A DNA stretch of 33,403 bases from a candidate division NC10 bacterium CSP1-5 (GCA_001443495.1 LDXR01000025.1:1-33403); one strand, 5' to 3'. Counted from the stretch's first letter, positions 1 through 11,339 are shown. Notes: generated by a model not told the origin, from the letters alone. Program-made: numbers and translations.

Positions 1-35
1 CGGGACCGTCGATTCCGCCAGGGGCTGAAAAGCTC

Positions 36-872
36 TTAGGGGTGCTCTTCGACTCGGATCGTGAGATACAGGTCCCCGGCGATCCCGTTCGATCCGGCGG
101 CGCCCTTCTGTCGGAGACGGAGGCGGCTGCCGGTCCGGACGCCAGGCGGGATGGTTACCAACAGTTCCTCCTGCTCGCCGTTTCGTTGAACGGCGACCGG
201 CTTCTTGGTGCCGTGGCGCGCCTCGTCGGCGGTGACCGTGACGGTGGAGAGGAGATCGGAGCCCTTCGTGGTGATCCAGTCGCCTCGAAAGAGGGCGGTG
301 ACAAGCCGCTTCAGTGTCCTTCCAGCCGCCTTAAGGAGGCGTCCGGAGAGGGCGGGGCGGTCCGATCGTTCACCCGTGACCGAATCGGCCCGGACCGCGT
401 GTCGGCGGAAAGTTCTGGAAAGAGTGAAGCCGCCGGGGCCCATCACGAAGACGCCGCCAAAGACGACCCCCCGCCCGCCGAAGAAGGTCTGACGGAAGAA
501 GCGCTCGTCGAACCGGAACCCGGCGCGCTGGAACTCCCGGCGCAGCTCGTCGAAGATGGCACTGGCGAAGGGGTCGGTGAAGACGTCGCGGAAGATATCC
601 TCCTGGCGATAGCGGAATCCGGGGTCTCCGGGGGGGAAGCCGGCCTGGCGGAAGGCGTCGTACTGGCGGCGCTTCTCGGGATCGATCAGGACGGCGTACG
701 CCTCGCTGATTGCCTTGAACCGGTCCTCCGCCTGCCGGTCGCCCCTATTGCGGTCGGGGTGGTTTTCGAGGGCGAGGCGGCGGTAGGTCCGCTTGATTTC
801 CTCGGGAGTTGCCTCGGGCGAGACCCCCAAGATTCGATAATAGTCTTTTGTGGCGGCGTTTCTCCAGGCCAT
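36..872 (-). CDS. J-domain co-chaperone (DnaJ/CbpA-like, no zinc finger)
   Basis: A 278-residue protein. Residues about 10-73 form a J domain (YYRILGVSPEATPEEIK, HPD at 38-40, then an ISEAYAVL helix). By family knowledge this part stimulates the ATPase of a DnaK-type Hsp70. The middle is rich in Arg, Phe and Gly. The last 70 residues resemble one DnaJ C-terminal substrate-binding beta domain (VTIPPGVRTGSRLRLRQKG). There is no CxxCxGxG zinc-finger repeat, so this is closer to CbpA or a type III J protein than to DnaJ itself. A GTG at 899 would add nine residues, but it lies inside the best promoter, so I chose the ATG at 872, which would give an almost leaderless message. No partner Hsp70 gene is in view. 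Family is secure; the client is unknown. Confidence 0.88.
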   Translation of the reverse strand: MAWRNAATKDYYRILGVSPEATPEEIKRTYRRLALENHPDRNRGDRQAEDRFKAISEAYAVLIDPEKRRQYDAFRQAGFPPGDPGFRYRQEDIFRDVFTDPFASAIFDELRREFQRAGFRFDERFFRQTFFGGRGVVFGGVFVMGPGGFTLSRTFRRHAVRADSVTGERSDRPALSGRLLKAAGRTLKRLVTALFRGDWITTKGSDLLSTVTVTADEARHGTKKPVAVQRNGEQEELLVTIPPGVRTGSRLRLRQKGAAGSNGIAGDLYLTIRVEEHP

Positions 873-882
873 GGCATCGTCA

Positions 883-912
883 ATTCTATCGCTTGCCACC
901 AGGGCGGGTCAA
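883..912 (-). promoter_or_regulatory. Putative sigma-70 promoter for the J-domain gene
   Basis: On the minus strand TTGACC (907-912) is followed after 18 bases by TAGAAT (883-888). The predicted start of transcription, about 876, is only a few bases before the ATG at 872, so the message would be nearly leaderless. Seen by eye only. Confidence 0.45.
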
Positions 913-940
913 GCTCGCCCCCGCACTCGGGCATGATGAC

Positions 941-3835
<2,895 letters not shown>

Positions 3836-3860
3836 CCCTCACTCCCCTGGAGAGGGCCTC

Positions 3861-3889
3861 AATTTACCCTAACGGGTCAGGGCTGTCAA
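3861..3889 (-). promoter_or_regulatory. Sigma-70 promoter for the FAD/Fe-S dehydrogenase
   Basis: On the minus strand a perfect TTGACA (3884-3889) lies 17 bases from TAAATT (3861-3866). The predicted start, near 3854, leaves a leader of about 20 bases that contains the GGAG ribosome binding site. Confidence 0.6.
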
Positions 3890-3918
3890 CGGCGTGGCCC
3901 TGATCCTCCATGAATCGC

Positions 3919-3947
3919 TTGCCTCACGTGGCGGCGGTGCGTATGCT
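3919..3947 (+). promoter_or_regulatory. Possible promoter for the AEC transporter
   Basis: TTGCCT (3919-3924), 17 bases, then TATGCT (3942-3947), in the intergenic region shared with the divergent dehydrogenase. Four of six bases match consensus in each box, so this is a moderate candidate. Confidence 0.35.
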
Positions 3948-4002
3948 CTAGCGACTGCTCAAGATTTTCTCGGTGAGACCGGTTGATTCCACGGAGGGGG
4001 CA

Positions 4003-4944
4003 ATGGCGACAATTGTCGGCATCGTCTTCCCGATCTTCGCCCTCATCGGGCTCGGATACCTCGGGCGGCGCCTCGGCCTCCTCAGCGGCGATGCCGCGGC
4101 AGCCCTGAGTGGGTACGTCTATTACTTCAGCCTGCCGGCGTTGCTCTACGTGAAGGTCGCCGAGGTTCCGGTCGCGGAGTTCTTCAGCGGAAATCTGATC
4201 TTTGCGTACTCCGGGGGGATCCTCACCGCAAGCCTGCTGATCTGGGCCGTGGGTAGGCTGAGGAGAATGGACCGGCGCACCATTGGGATGTTCATCCTGA
4301 ATGCCACGTTCGGGAACGTGGGCTACATGGGCGTCCCGTTCAATACGGTGGCCTTCGGCGAGCGGGGGATCCCGATCGTGGCCTTGACGATCGTCTTGAC
4401 CCTGACCATCACTACTCTCTTGAGCGTGACGCTCGGTCTCGCCGTCATAGAAGGGGGCGGATCGAACGTGAATGGCTGGCGCGGTCTCATGACCAGCCTC
4501 TTCCCCCGCCGCTTTCTGAGCAACCCGGTTCTCCTCTCGATCGCTATAGGCGTCCTGGCATCCCTCCTCACGATCCGACTACCGGAGCCGGTCCAGAGAT
4601 TCCTCGGGCTCCTCGCCGACACCGCCGGGCCCGTGGCCCTGTTCGCGATCGGGACGTTCCTTCACGCGACGCCGGTCCTTAAGGGGCTTCGCGAGGTCAC
4701 GGTACTCGCGGGGGTGAAGCTGGTGGCCCTTCCGCTCCTCACGATCGCGTGGTTTTACTGGTTGCCGGTGGAGCGCGTTCCCTTCGCGATCGCAGTCCTG
4801 CAGTCGGCGATGCCGGTCGCGGCGACGAATTTTGTCTTTGCCCAGCAGTTCGGCGTTGCCGTGGAGGTGACGGCCGCTGGAATCGTCGTCTCGACGGTCC
4901 TCTCGCTTTTGACTCTTTCCATCCTCCTGTTGCTCCTCCTATGA
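4003..4944 (+). CDS. AEC-family (auxin efflux carrier-like) transporter
   Basis: A 313-residue, very hydrophobic protein with about ten predicted membrane spans in two five-helix halves. A central charged segment separates them (VIEGGGSNVNGWRGL, then LFPRRFLSNPVLLSI). The opening IVGIVFPIFALIGLGYLGRR and the LSNPVLLSIAIG segment are typical of the AEC/MdcF/YfdV permeases, which move carboxylates or other small organic anions across the inner membrane. The ATG at 4003 is preceded by GGAGGGGG at a good distance; a GTG at 3973 has no such site. It is divergent from the D-2-hydroxyacid dehydrogenase, which makes a hydroxyacid a reasonable but unproven substrate. Confidence 0.85.
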   Translation: MATIVGIVFPIFALIGLGYLGRRLGLLSGDAAAALSGYVYYFSLPALLYVKVAEVPVAEFFSGNLIFAYSGGILTASLLIWAVGRLRRMDRRTIGMFILNATFGNVGYMGVPFNTVAFGERGIPIVALTIVLTLTITTLLSVTLGLAVIEGGGSNVNGWRGLMTSLFPRRFLSNPVLLSIAIGVLASLLTIRLPEPVQRFLGLLADTAGPVALFAIGTFLHATPVLKGLREVTVLAGVKLVALPLLTIAWFYWLPVERVPFAIAVLQSAMPVAATNFVFAQQFGVAVEVTAAGIVVSTVLSLLTLSILLLLLL

Positions 4945-4999
4945 GACAGGGGCAAACTTGGCCGCCTTCCAACCCCATACACCGCTCGCGTAGGCTACC

Positions 5000-5710
5000 T
5001 CAGAGTCGGTGAAGATAGGCGCCACCGAGCTGCTCCATTTGTTCCTCGATCCAGCGCGCGCGCTCCTCCACATAGGGAGACGGAGTGTTCGCGTGCAAGC
5101 GCTTGGGATTAGGCAGTACGGCGGCAAGGAGTGCAGCCTCCGACGGTGTGAGTTCTGAGGGATGCTTCCCAAAGAAGGTTTTGGCGGCGGCATACACCCC
5201 GTGGGTCCCGTCACCAAACTCGGCGATGTTCAGGTACACCTCGAGGATGCGTCGCTTTGGCCAGAAGAGCTCGAGGAGGACAGTGAAGTAGGCTTCGAGC
5301 CCCTTGCGGATATAGCTCCGACCTTCCCAGAGGAAGAGATTCTTGGCGACCTGTTGGGTGATGGTGCTCGCCCCGCGGACGCGGTGCCGCGGCCCCTGGT
5401 CTTCGATGGCCCCGGCGATCGACTCGAAGTCGAAGCCCCAGTGGTGGGGAAATTTCTGGTCTTCCGCCGCGACGACGGCAACACGCATGGAAGGGGAAAT
5501 CTGTGCCCATCCTGTCCAGCGATAGCGAATGGGGATACCCTGTCGGGAGACCAGGTGGGCGAGACTTCTCCGAAGCATGAAGGCACTCGTGGCCGGCGGC
5601 ATGAAGCGCAGATAGAGGACCGGCGCGATGGTGAGGACGAGGGCCATCCCCAGCGCTAACGCAAGAGCTTTCCCAGTTCGCCTGACTATAATGTGGGTCG
5701 ACACAGACAT
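5000..5710 (-). CDS. mtgA: Monofunctional biosynthetic peptidoglycan transglycosylase
   Basis: A 236-residue protein, close to the usual MtgA length of about 240. It polymerises lipid II into glycan strands at the outer face of the inner membrane. An N-terminal membrane anchor (about residues 15-35) is followed by a GT51 domain with the catalytic-Glu motif [12 protein letters not shown] (83-94). Further family motifs are [17 protein letters not shown] and [17 protein letters not shown]. No transpeptidase domain follows. I placed the start at the ATG at 5710 by family length; a TTG at 5812 would add a basic tail with no homology. No strong Shine-Dalgarno is visible before 5710. It is convergent with the AEC gene and divergent from lipA. 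Confidence 0.93.
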   Translation of the reverse strand: MSVSTHIIVRRTGKALALALGMALVLTIAPVLYLRFMPPATSAFMLRRSLAHLVSRQGIPIRYRWTGWAQISPSMRVAVVAAEDQKFPHHWGFDFESIAGAIEDQGPRHRVRGASTITQQVAKNLFLWEGRSYIRKGLEAYFTVLLELFWPKRRILEVYLNIAEFGDGTHGVYAAAKTFFGKHPSELTPSEAALLAAVLPNPKRLHANTPSPYVEERARWIEEQMEQLGGAYLHRL

Positions 5711-5722
5711 GAAAGGTGAATC

Positions 5723-5751
5723 ATTTTCCCCCTGCCCGCCTCTTGGGTCAA
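5723..5751 (-). promoter_or_regulatory. Possible promoter for mtgA
   Basis: On the minus strand TTGACC (5746-5751), 17 bases, then GAAAAT (5723-5728). The leader to the ATG at 5710 would be very short, which fits the missing Shine-Dalgarno. Confidence 0.35.
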
Positions 5752-5830
5752 GCCTCTTTTGCCCTCCTCGCGCTCCTCTACCCGCAAGCGAGAGTGAAAG
5801 GAGGAGAAACAACGGGTTGCACTAAGAGGT

Positions 5831-5858
5831 TTGATGGAGGGGACCCATGGTGTATACT
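5831..5858 (+). promoter_or_regulatory. Promoter of the lipA-nuo-apgM-pdh-lipB operon
   Basis: TTGATG (5831-5836), 16 bases, then TATACT (5853-5858, five of six matches). It lies about 40 bases before the lipA start and is the best candidate for the beginning of the long central transcript. Confidence 0.55.
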
Positions 5859-5898
5859 CGAACTAAGTACTGAACCCGATGTCGGGGGAGGCGAAGGA

Positions 5899-6813
5899 AT
5901 GCTCCCGGTCGTTGAAGCCCGTGAGGCGCCGGTGATCCGAAAGCCGGAGTGGCTCAAGGTCCGCGCCCCTGGCGGCGAGAACTTCATGCGGCTCAAGGGG
6001 CTGCTCCGGACCCTGAACCTGCGCACGGTTTGTGAGGAGGCCCGCTGTCCCAACATCGGCGAGTGCTTCGAGAATCTGACCGCCACCTTCATGATCCTCG
6101 GGGACATCTGCACCAGGCGCTGCGGCTTCTGCGCTGTCACCCACGGCCGGCCCACCGGCCTCGATGGGCAGGAGCCTCACCGGGTGGCCGACGCGGTCAA
6201 GGTATTGGGGCTCGAGCATGCGGTGATCACCTCCGTGAACAGGGACGATCTCCCGGATGGAGGGGCGCCCATCTTTGCCGCCACCATTCGTGCCATCCGG
6301 GAAACCTCCCCGGGCTGTACGGTCGAGGTGCTGATTCCGGATTTCAAAGGAAACTGGAACGCCCTGGAGGCGGTCTTGGAGGCGCAACCGGACATCTTGA
6401 ATCACAACATCGAAACGGTTCCTCGCCTCTACCGGGTGGTGCGGCCAGGGGCAAGATATGAACGATCCCTCGAGCTGTTAGAGCGGGCCAAGCGCTTTGA
6501 CACCGCGATGCTCACCAAGTCTGGACTCATGCTGGGGTTGGGCGAGGAGCAAGATGAGCTTGTCTCCACCATGCGGGACCTGGTCCGGATCGGTTGCGAC
6601 ATCCTCACGCTCGGGCAATATCTCCGGCCGAGTACCAATCATCTGCCGATCGTTCGGTTCTACCATCCCGACGAGTTTCAGGAACTCAAGGCGATCGGGC
6701 AGGCCCTGGGATTCAACCACGTGGAGGCCGGGCCGTTAGTGCGGAGTTCGTACCACGCCGGCCAGCAGGCCCGGGCCATCGGGGGTGGTACCCCCCTCCT
6801 TCCGAAGGATTGA
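5899..6813 (+). CDS. lipA: Lipoyl synthase (radical SAM)
   Basis: A 304-residue protein that inserts two sulfurs into protein-bound octanoyl groups to make the lipoyl cofactor. Both LipA clusters are complete: the auxiliary-cluster cysteines Cys45, Cys50 and Cys56 ([12 protein letters not shown]) and the radical SAM triad Cys71, Cys75 and Cys78 (CTRRCGFC). The C-terminal RSSYHAG supplies the serine ligand of the auxiliary cluster. The ATG at 5899 follows GGGGAGGCGAAGGA; a longer reading from 5716 adds 61 residues that do not look like LipA and overlap the mtgA promoter region. It is the first gene of an operon holding the main lipoyl-dependent complex, pyruvate dehydrogenase, and the octanoyltransferase lipB. 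nuoC starts three bases after its stop. Confidence 0.96.
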   Translation: MLPVVEAREAPVIRKPEWLKVRAPGGENFMRLKGLLRTLNLRTVCEEARCPNIGECFENLTATFMILGDICTRRCGFCAVTHGRPTGLDGQEPHRVADAVKVLGLEHAVITSVNRDDLPDGGAPIFAATIRAIRETSPGCTVEVLIPDFKGNWNALEAVLEAQPDILNHNIETVPRLYRVVRPGARYERSLELLERAKRFDTAMLTKSGLMLGLGEEQDELVSTMRDLVRIGCDILTLGQYLRPSTNHLPIVRFYHPDEFQELKAIGQALGFNHVEAGPLVRSSYHAGQQARAIGGGTPLLPKD

Positions 6814-6816
6814 TCT

Positions 6817-7320
6817 ATGAGCGGGCTCTCTCCGCCGGAGGTCCATCCAGTGGCCTCTCGCTTGCAAGAGGCCTTTCCAGGAGCGGTGCTGGAGGTGACG
6901 ACCTTCCGGGACGAGGTGACGATTACTGTCGAGCGGGAGGCGATCGTTGGCATCTGCCGCTTCCTCAAAGAGCACCCGGATCTCCGGTATGACTTCCTGG
7001 CCGATCTCTGTGGTGTGGATTGGCTGGAAAGGCGGGAGCCGAGATTCGAGGTGGTCTATAACCTGTACTCGATCTCCCGCGCGGACCGCATCCGGGTAAA
7101 GGTTCGGGTGCTGGACGGAACGGAGGTGCCCTCGGTGACCGGCGTGTGGCCCACCGCCAATTGGCATGAGCGCGAGGTCTTCGACATGTTCGGCATCCGA
7201 TTCGCGGGACATCCCGATCTCCGTCGGATCCTGATGCCCGAAGACTGGGAAGGACATCCCCTCCGAAAGGATTACCCGGTGGCGGAGATGCCGCGTTGGT
7301 GGGAAGTGAACAAACCATGA
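6817..7320 (+). CDS. nuoC: NADH-quinone oxidoreductase subunit C (30 kDa)
   Basis: A 167-residue protein matching the Complex I 30-kDa subunit, part of the peripheral arm beside the quinone site. The signature WHEREVFDMFGIRFAGHPD and the following RRILMPEDWEGHPLRKDYP are nearly canonical. The N-terminal part (YDFLADLCGVDW) is also typical. The gene begins three bases after lipA, so the two are translationally close. Normally nuoC sits between nuoB and nuoD; here neither is present, and the next gene is nuoI. The last codons (NKP, stop) run into a heptamer repeat tract (7316-7336). Confidence 0.95.
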   Translation: MSGLSPPEVHPVASRLQEAFPGAVLEVTTFRDEVTITVEREAIVGICRFLKEHPDLRYDFLADLCGVDWLERREPRFEVVYNLYSISRADRIRVKVRVLDGTEVPSVTGVWPTANWHEREVFDMFGIRFAGHPDLRRILMPEDWEGHPLRKDYPVAEMPRWWEVNKP

Positions 7321-7336
7321 ACCCTGAACCATGAAC
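7316..7336. repeat. Tandem heptamer repeat at the nuoC/nuoI junction
   Basis: Three 7-base units on the minus strand of the type GTTCANN (plus-strand CATGAAC, CCTGAAC, CATGAAC). The first overlaps the nuoC stop codon. Same unit family as at 9145-9243 and 20274-20301. Confidence 0.7.
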
Positions 7337-7353
7337 GAGAATGGAGCGTAAGC

Positions 7354-7848
7354 GTGAACATGCTCTCAGCCATTGCCAAAGGGATGTTCACCACCTTCAA
7401 GCACATCTTCCGCAAGGAGGTCACCGTCCCCTATCCCGAAGAGCGTCTTCCTGTCTCCCCCCGCTTCCGGGGACGCCACTTTCTGGTGGTCGATGACGAC
7501 GGCCTGGAGCGTTGCGTGGGGTGCGAGCTGTGCGCCGTCGCGTGCCCGGCGGACGCCATCTACATCGAGGCGGCCGAGAATACGGAGCAGGTACGCGTCT
7601 CGCCCGGGGAGCGATACGCCAAGGTGTACATGATCCACATGTTTCGGTGCATCTTCTGTGGCTATTGCGAAGAGGCCTGTCCCGAGGATGCGATCTTTCT
7701 CGGGAAGGAATACGAGATGGAATGCTACACGCGGGACGGCTTCATCTACGATAAAACCAAGCTCAACCTCAATGTTCGGGGGGCGGCCAAGCAGCGTCCC
7801 GAGGTGCTTCACCGGCTGCAGGAGGATCTGTCGACGTACCATAAGTAG
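7354..7848 (+). CDS. nuoI: NADH-quinone oxidoreductase subunit I (2x[4Fe-4S])
   Basis: A 164-residue ferredoxin-like Complex I subunit (TYKY/NuoI) that carries clusters N6a and N6b and passes electrons toward NuoB. Two complete sets of cysteines are visible: Cys54, 57, 60, 64 (CVGCELCAVACP) and Cys99, 102, 105, 109 (CIFCGYCEEACP). An N-terminal amphipathic segment (AIAKGMFTTFKHIFRK) resembles the membrane-association helix of NuoI. The start is the GTG at 7354 with GGAG seven bases upstream. It lies next to nuoC and without nuoA, B, D, E, F, G, H or J-N nearby. A stand-alone polyferredoxin role is an alternative, but length and motifs match NuoI closely. Confidence 0.93.
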   Translation: MNMLSAIAKGMFTTFKHIFRKEVTVPYPEERLPVSPRFRGRHFLVVDDDGLERCVGCELCAVACPADAIYIEAAENTEQVRVSPGERYAKVYMIHMFRCIFCGYCEEACPEDAIFLGKEYEMECYTRDGFIYDKTKLNLNVRGAAKQRPEVLHRLQEDLSTYHK

Positions 7849-7929
7849 GACCCGATGTTCGGTGTCCAGAGTCGGGGGGTAGAGAAGGAACTGAGAGACG
7901 TCGGACCTCGGACGCCTGAAGGACAGGAC

Positions 7930-9132
7930 ATGGATCTCGACACTCTGAAAAGTCTTGCGGTGAAGGCGGACACAAAGATCATTCTCCTGGTCCTGGATGG
8001 CCTGGGAGACCTGCCTCGCGAGCCGGGGGGGCCGACCCCGTTGGAGGCGGCGCGGACGCCCAACATGGATGCCCTGGCGGTCCGGGGTGCGTCGGGGTTG
8101 GTGGATCCGGTGGGACCCGGGATCACCCCTGGGAGCGGCCCAGGACACCTGGGTCTTTTCGGCTACGATCCGTTGAAGTACCGGATTGGCCGGGGGGTGC
8201 TCGAGGCCTTGGGGATTGACCTCGAACTCACTCCCAGGGATGTGGCCGCCCGTGGCAACTTCTGCACCATGGATGAGGCGGGCAGGGTGACCGATCGTCG
8301 CGCCGGGCGGCTCTCGACCGAGCGTTGCATCGAGCTTTCACGGCTGTTGGATGCCATCCGGCTCGAGGGGAGCGAGGTGATCGTCCGCCCGGTCAAGGAA
8401 CATCGATTCGTCGTCCTCTGGCGGGGCGACACGCTTTCCGATCAGTTGACCGAATCGGATCCGCAGCGGCTCCACGAGGCGCCGCTCAAGGTGGAGGCCA
8501 AGATCCCTGAGGCCGAGAGGACGGCGAGGCTCGTCAACGTCTTTATCGAGAAGGCACGGTCGCTGCTGAGGGAGAAGCACCCGGCAAACATGATTCTCCT
8601 GCGGGGCTTCGCCACGCATCCCAATCTGCCCACCTTTCGAGAGCTCTATCAGCTCCAGGCGGCGGCCGTTGCTGTGTATCCGATGTATCGGGGACTCGGA
8701 AAGCTGGCGGGGATGCAGGCGCTCCTGGCCGGTCCGAGCGTGCGGGAAGAGTTCGAAGTCGTGCGCCAGCACTGGCAGAAGTACCATTTCTTCTACGTAC
8801 ACGTGAAGGGGACCGACACGGCCGGCGAAGACGGGAACTTCGACGCCAAGGTCGCAGTGATCGAAGAGGTGGACCGCGAGCTCCCGACGTTGCTGGCGCT
8901 CCAGCCGGACGTCCTCGTGGTCACCGGGGATCACTCCACCCCGGCCAGCCTCAAGGCCCACAGTTGGCATCCTGTTCCGGTGTTGCTGTCGAGCCGCTGG
9001 TGCCGACCAGATGACGTCCAGGAGTTTTCGGAGCGGGAGTGTCTCCGGGGCGGCCTGGGGCGGCTGCGGGGGAAAGAGATCTTACCCCTCGCGCTGGCCC
9101 ATGCCGAGCGCCTCGCGAAGTTCGGGGCGTGA
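7930..9132 (+). CDS. apgM: 2,3-bisphosphoglycerate-independent phosphoglycerate mutase, archaeal type
   Basis: A 400-residue member of the alkaline-phosphatase superfamily that interconverts 3- and 2-phosphoglycerate in glycolysis and gluconeogenesis. Visible are the metal-binding VLDGLGD (Asp23, Asp27), the nucleophile segment PGSGPGHLGLFGYDP (Ser69), HVKGTDTAGEDG from His291, and TGDHSTP with Asp334 and His335. The length and GSGPGHLGLFGYDP fit the ApgM subfamily rather than the roughly 510-residue GpmI. The ATG at 7930 has AAGGA upstream; an ATG at 7855 would add 25 residues encoded by a degenerate repeat-like stretch. It sits between nuoI and pdhA, linking the last glycolytic steps to acetyl-CoA formation. 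Confidence 0.92.
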   Translation: MDLDTLKSLAVKADTKIILLVLDGLGDLPREPGGPTPLEAARTPNMDALAVRGASGLVDPVGPGITPGSGPGHLGLFGYDPLKYRIGRGVLEALGIDLELTPRDVAARGNFCTMDEAGRVTDRRAGRLSTERCIELSRLLDAIRLEGSEVIVRPVKEHRFVVLWRGDTLSDQLTESDPQRLHEAPLKVEAKIPEAERTARLVNVFIEKARSLLREKHPANMILLRGFATHPNLPTFRELYQLQAAAVAVYPMYRGLGKLAGMQALLAGPSVREEFEVVRQHWQKYHFFYVHVKGTDTAGEDGNFDAKVAVIEEVDRELPTLLALQPDVLVVTGDHSTPASLKAHSWHPVPVLLSSRWCRPDDVQEFSERECLRGGLGRLRGKEILPLALAHAERLAKFGA

Positions 9133-9144
9133 CAGGAACAGGCA

Positions 9145-9243
9145 GTTCATGGTTCAGGGTTCACAGTTCAGGGTCGGAGATTACAGAGCGCTCCCCGCGT
9201 TCCGGCCGTGGACTATAATCCCTGAACCATGAACGATGAACGA
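9145..9243. repeat. Inverted heptamer repeat element upstream of pdhA
   Basis: Four tandem heptamers (GTTCATG, GTTCAGG, GTTCACA, GTTCAGG; 9145-9172) face three reversed ones on the other strand (plus-strand CCTGAAC, CATGAAC, GATGAAC, from 9221). About 50 bases lie between them, including a perfect TATAAT (9214-9219) that has no good -35 box. Transcribed, the arms could fold into a long imperfect hairpin between apgM and pdhA. Confidence 0.7.
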
Positions 9244-9296
9244 CTCGACTGAGCTCGTCGAAGTCCGTGAACTCTGATCCAGAAGGGGCGAGAAGG

Positions 9297-10295
9297 ATGG
9301 GGGGGAAGACGGCAGCGAAAGTCGGGCAGTCCGGTCTTGACAAGAAGACCCTTCTGAACTTCCTCCACCAGATGCTCCTGATCCGGAAGTTCGAGGATAA
9401 AGCGGGGGAGCTTTACGCCCGCGGCAAGATCGCGGGCTTCCTCCACCTCTATAACGGCGAGGAGGCGGTGGCCGTCGGGGCCATCTCTGCGCTCGAGCCA
9501 CACGATCTCGTCATCACGCACTACCGGGATCATGGCCATGCGATCGCCCGGGGGCTCGACGCCAAACGCCTGATGGCCGAGTTATTCGGGAAAGCCACCG
9601 GTGTGGCCAAAGGGCACGGAGGCTCGATGCACTTCTTTGATGCCTCCCTGGGCTTTTACGGCGGTTGGGCCATCGTCGGAGGTCACCTTCCCCTGGCCGT
9701 GGGGTTGGGGCTCGCAAGCAACACCCTGCGCAAGAACCAGGTGATCCTCTGTATCTTCGGGGATGGGGGAACCAATATCGGCTACTTCTACGAGTCCCTC
9801 AACGTGGCCAAGCTGTGGAACGTCCCAGTCGTTTTCCTGTGCGAAAACAACCTCTACGGCATGGGGACCGCGCTCCATCGTGCCTCGGCGATCCGCGAGG
9901 TATACCGGAAGGCGGCGGTCTTCGATATCCCGGCCGAGCGCGTAGACGGGATGGATGTGCTCGCGATGCGCGAAGCCACGGTGAAGGCGGTGGCCCATGC
10001 CCGGGGTGGTGGCGGTCCGTACTTCCTGGAGGCGATGACGTATCGCTTCCGGGGTCACTCCATGGCCGATCCGATCCTGTACCGGGACAAGAGTGAGGTG
10101 GAGGAGTGGAAGCAGCGGGACCCCATCATCCTCTTCCAGCAGCGGCTGAGAGAGGAGGGGGTCTTGACCCCGCAGGATCTGGAGCAGATGGAGCGGGAGA
10201 CGGATGAGCTGGTAGCCGACGCGGTGAAGTTCGCCGAGGAGAGTCCCGAGCCACCGCTCAGCGATCTGCACGAGGACATCTACGCCAATCCCTGA
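9297..10295 (+). CDS. pdhA: Pyruvate dehydrogenase E1 component, alpha subunit
   Basis: A 332-residue thiamin-diphosphate-dependent E1 alpha subunit; with PdhB it decarboxylates pyruvate and reductively acetylates the lipoyl arm of E2. The TPP/Mg motif runs from G155-D156-G157 to N184-N185. The regions around THYRDHGHAIARG and YRFRGHSMADP (phosphorylation-loop equivalent) match the alpha subunits of PDH and acetoin dehydrogenase. The ATG at 9297 has a GGGG site eight bases upstream; a GTG at 9267 lacks one. pdhB follows after 16 bases. The alternative, acetoin or branched-chain dehydrogenase, is less likely given the neighbouring lipA, lipB and apgM. Confidence 0.92.
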   Translation: MGGKTAAKVGQSGLDKKTLLNFLHQMLLIRKFEDKAGELYARGKIAGFLHLYNGEEAVAVGAISALEPHDLVITHYRDHGHAIARGLDAKRLMAELFGKATGVAKGHGGSMHFFDASLGFYGGWAIVGGHLPLAVGLGLASNTLRKNQVILCIFGDGGTNIGYFYESLNVAKLWNVPVVFLCENNLYGMGTALHRASAIREVYRKAAVFDIPAERVDGMDVLAMREATVKAVAHARGGGGPYFLEAMTYRFRGHSMADPILYRDKSEVEEWKQRDPIILFQQRLREEGVLTPQDLEQMERETDELVADAVKFAEESPEPPLSDLHEDIYANP

Positions 10296-10311
10296 GCCGG
10301 AGGATTGAGCC

Positions 10312-11298
10312 GTGCCGATGATCACCTATCGAGAGGCCCTGCACCACGCCCTTCGCGAAGAGATGACGCGGGACGAGCGCGTGCTGATCTTTGGCGAGGA
10401 TGTGGTGGCGTACGGAGGGGCCTATGGCGTCACCTCCGGGCTCGCGAAGGACTATGGCGAAAAGCGAGTCTTCGATGCGCCGATCGCCGAGGGGGTCATC
10501 GCGGGGGCGGCCGTGGGAGCGGCAATGGGGGGGCTGCGGCCAGTGGCCGAACTCATGACGATCAATTTTGCCCTCCTCGCGGCGGATCAGATCATCAACC
10601 ATGCCGCCAAGGTCATGCACATGTTTGGGGGCCAGATGTCGGTGCCCCTCGTGATTCGAGCGGTAGGCGGCGGCGGGGCTCAGCTCGCTTCAACCCATTC
10701 GCAGAGCCTCGAGCCGATGTTCGCCCATGTTCCCGGTCTCAAGGTCGTCACGCCGGCAACACCCGCCGATGGGAAGGGGCTCTTGAAGAGCGCCATCCGG
10801 GACGACGATCCGGTCCTCTTCATCGAGCACGCCCTGCTCTACCGCGTCCGGGGAGAGGTGCCGGAGGGGGAGCATCTGGTCCCCCTGGGGAAGGCCGCGG
10901 TCAAGCGGGAGGGGAAGGATATCACCCTCGTGGCCTACTCCCGGATGACCCTGGTGGCGCTTCAGGCGGCCGATCTCCTGAGTCAGGAGGGGATCGAGGC
11001 TGAGGTCGTGGACCTCAGGAGTCTCCGCCCGCTGGACACGGAGACGGTGCTCGCCTCGGTCCGGAAGACGCATCGAGCGCTCACCGTCGAGGAGGCCTGG
11101 CGTACGTACGGGATCGGCGCAGAGATCGCAAGCCGAATTCAGGAGGAGGCTTTCGATGACCTGGATGCGCCGATCCGTCGCATCTCCGGTGTGGAGGTTC
11201 CTCTGCCCTACGCCAAGAATCTCGAGCAGGCGGCGATTCCGGATGCGCAGCGGGTCATGAAGGCGGTCAAGGAGATCTTTGCGCGGACCGGCGGGTAG
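10312..11298 (+). CDS. pdhB: Pyruvate dehydrogenase E1 component, beta subunit
   Basis: A 328-residue transketolase-like E1 beta subunit. It opens with ITYREALHHALREEM and contains FGEDVVAYGGAYGVTSGL (catalytic-Glu region) and APIAEGVIAGAAVGAAMGG. The C-terminal transketolase domain includes VVDLRSLRPLDTETVLASV and ends with PLPYAKNLEQAAIP. Together with PdhA it builds the alpha2beta2 E1 of the complex. It starts at GTG 10312 behind GGAGG, tightly linked to pdhA. The subunit type is certain; pyruvate specificity is inferred from context. Confidence 0.93.
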   Translation: MPMITYREALHHALREEMTRDERVLIFGEDVVAYGGAYGVTSGLAKDYGEKRVFDAPIAEGVIAGAAVGAAMGGLRPVAELMTINFALLAADQIINHAAKVMHMFGGQMSVPLVIRAVGGGGAQLASTHSQSLEPMFAHVPGLKVVTPATPADGKGLLKSAIRDDDPVLFIEHALLYRVRGEVPEGEHLVPLGKAAVKREGKDITLVAYSRMTLVALQAADLLSQEGIEAEVVDLRSLRPLDTETVLASVRKTHRALTVEEAWRTYGIGAEIASRIQEEAFDDLDAPIRRISGVEVPLPYAKNLEQAAIPDAQRVMKAVKEIFARTGG

Positions 11299-11339
11299 CG
11301 ACGGGGCTTGGTTTCTCGGGATTGCGAAAGGAGGGAGCG

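Noticed and set aside
5716-5898. 61-residue N-terminal extension of LipA
   Set aside because: Crosses the lipA promoter, has no LipA similarity, and the ATG at 5899 has a proper ribosome binding site.
9214-9219. Perfect TATAAT before pdhA
   Set aside because: No -35 box at 16-18 bases and no extended -10; it sits in the loop of the heptamer element. Not called as a promoter.
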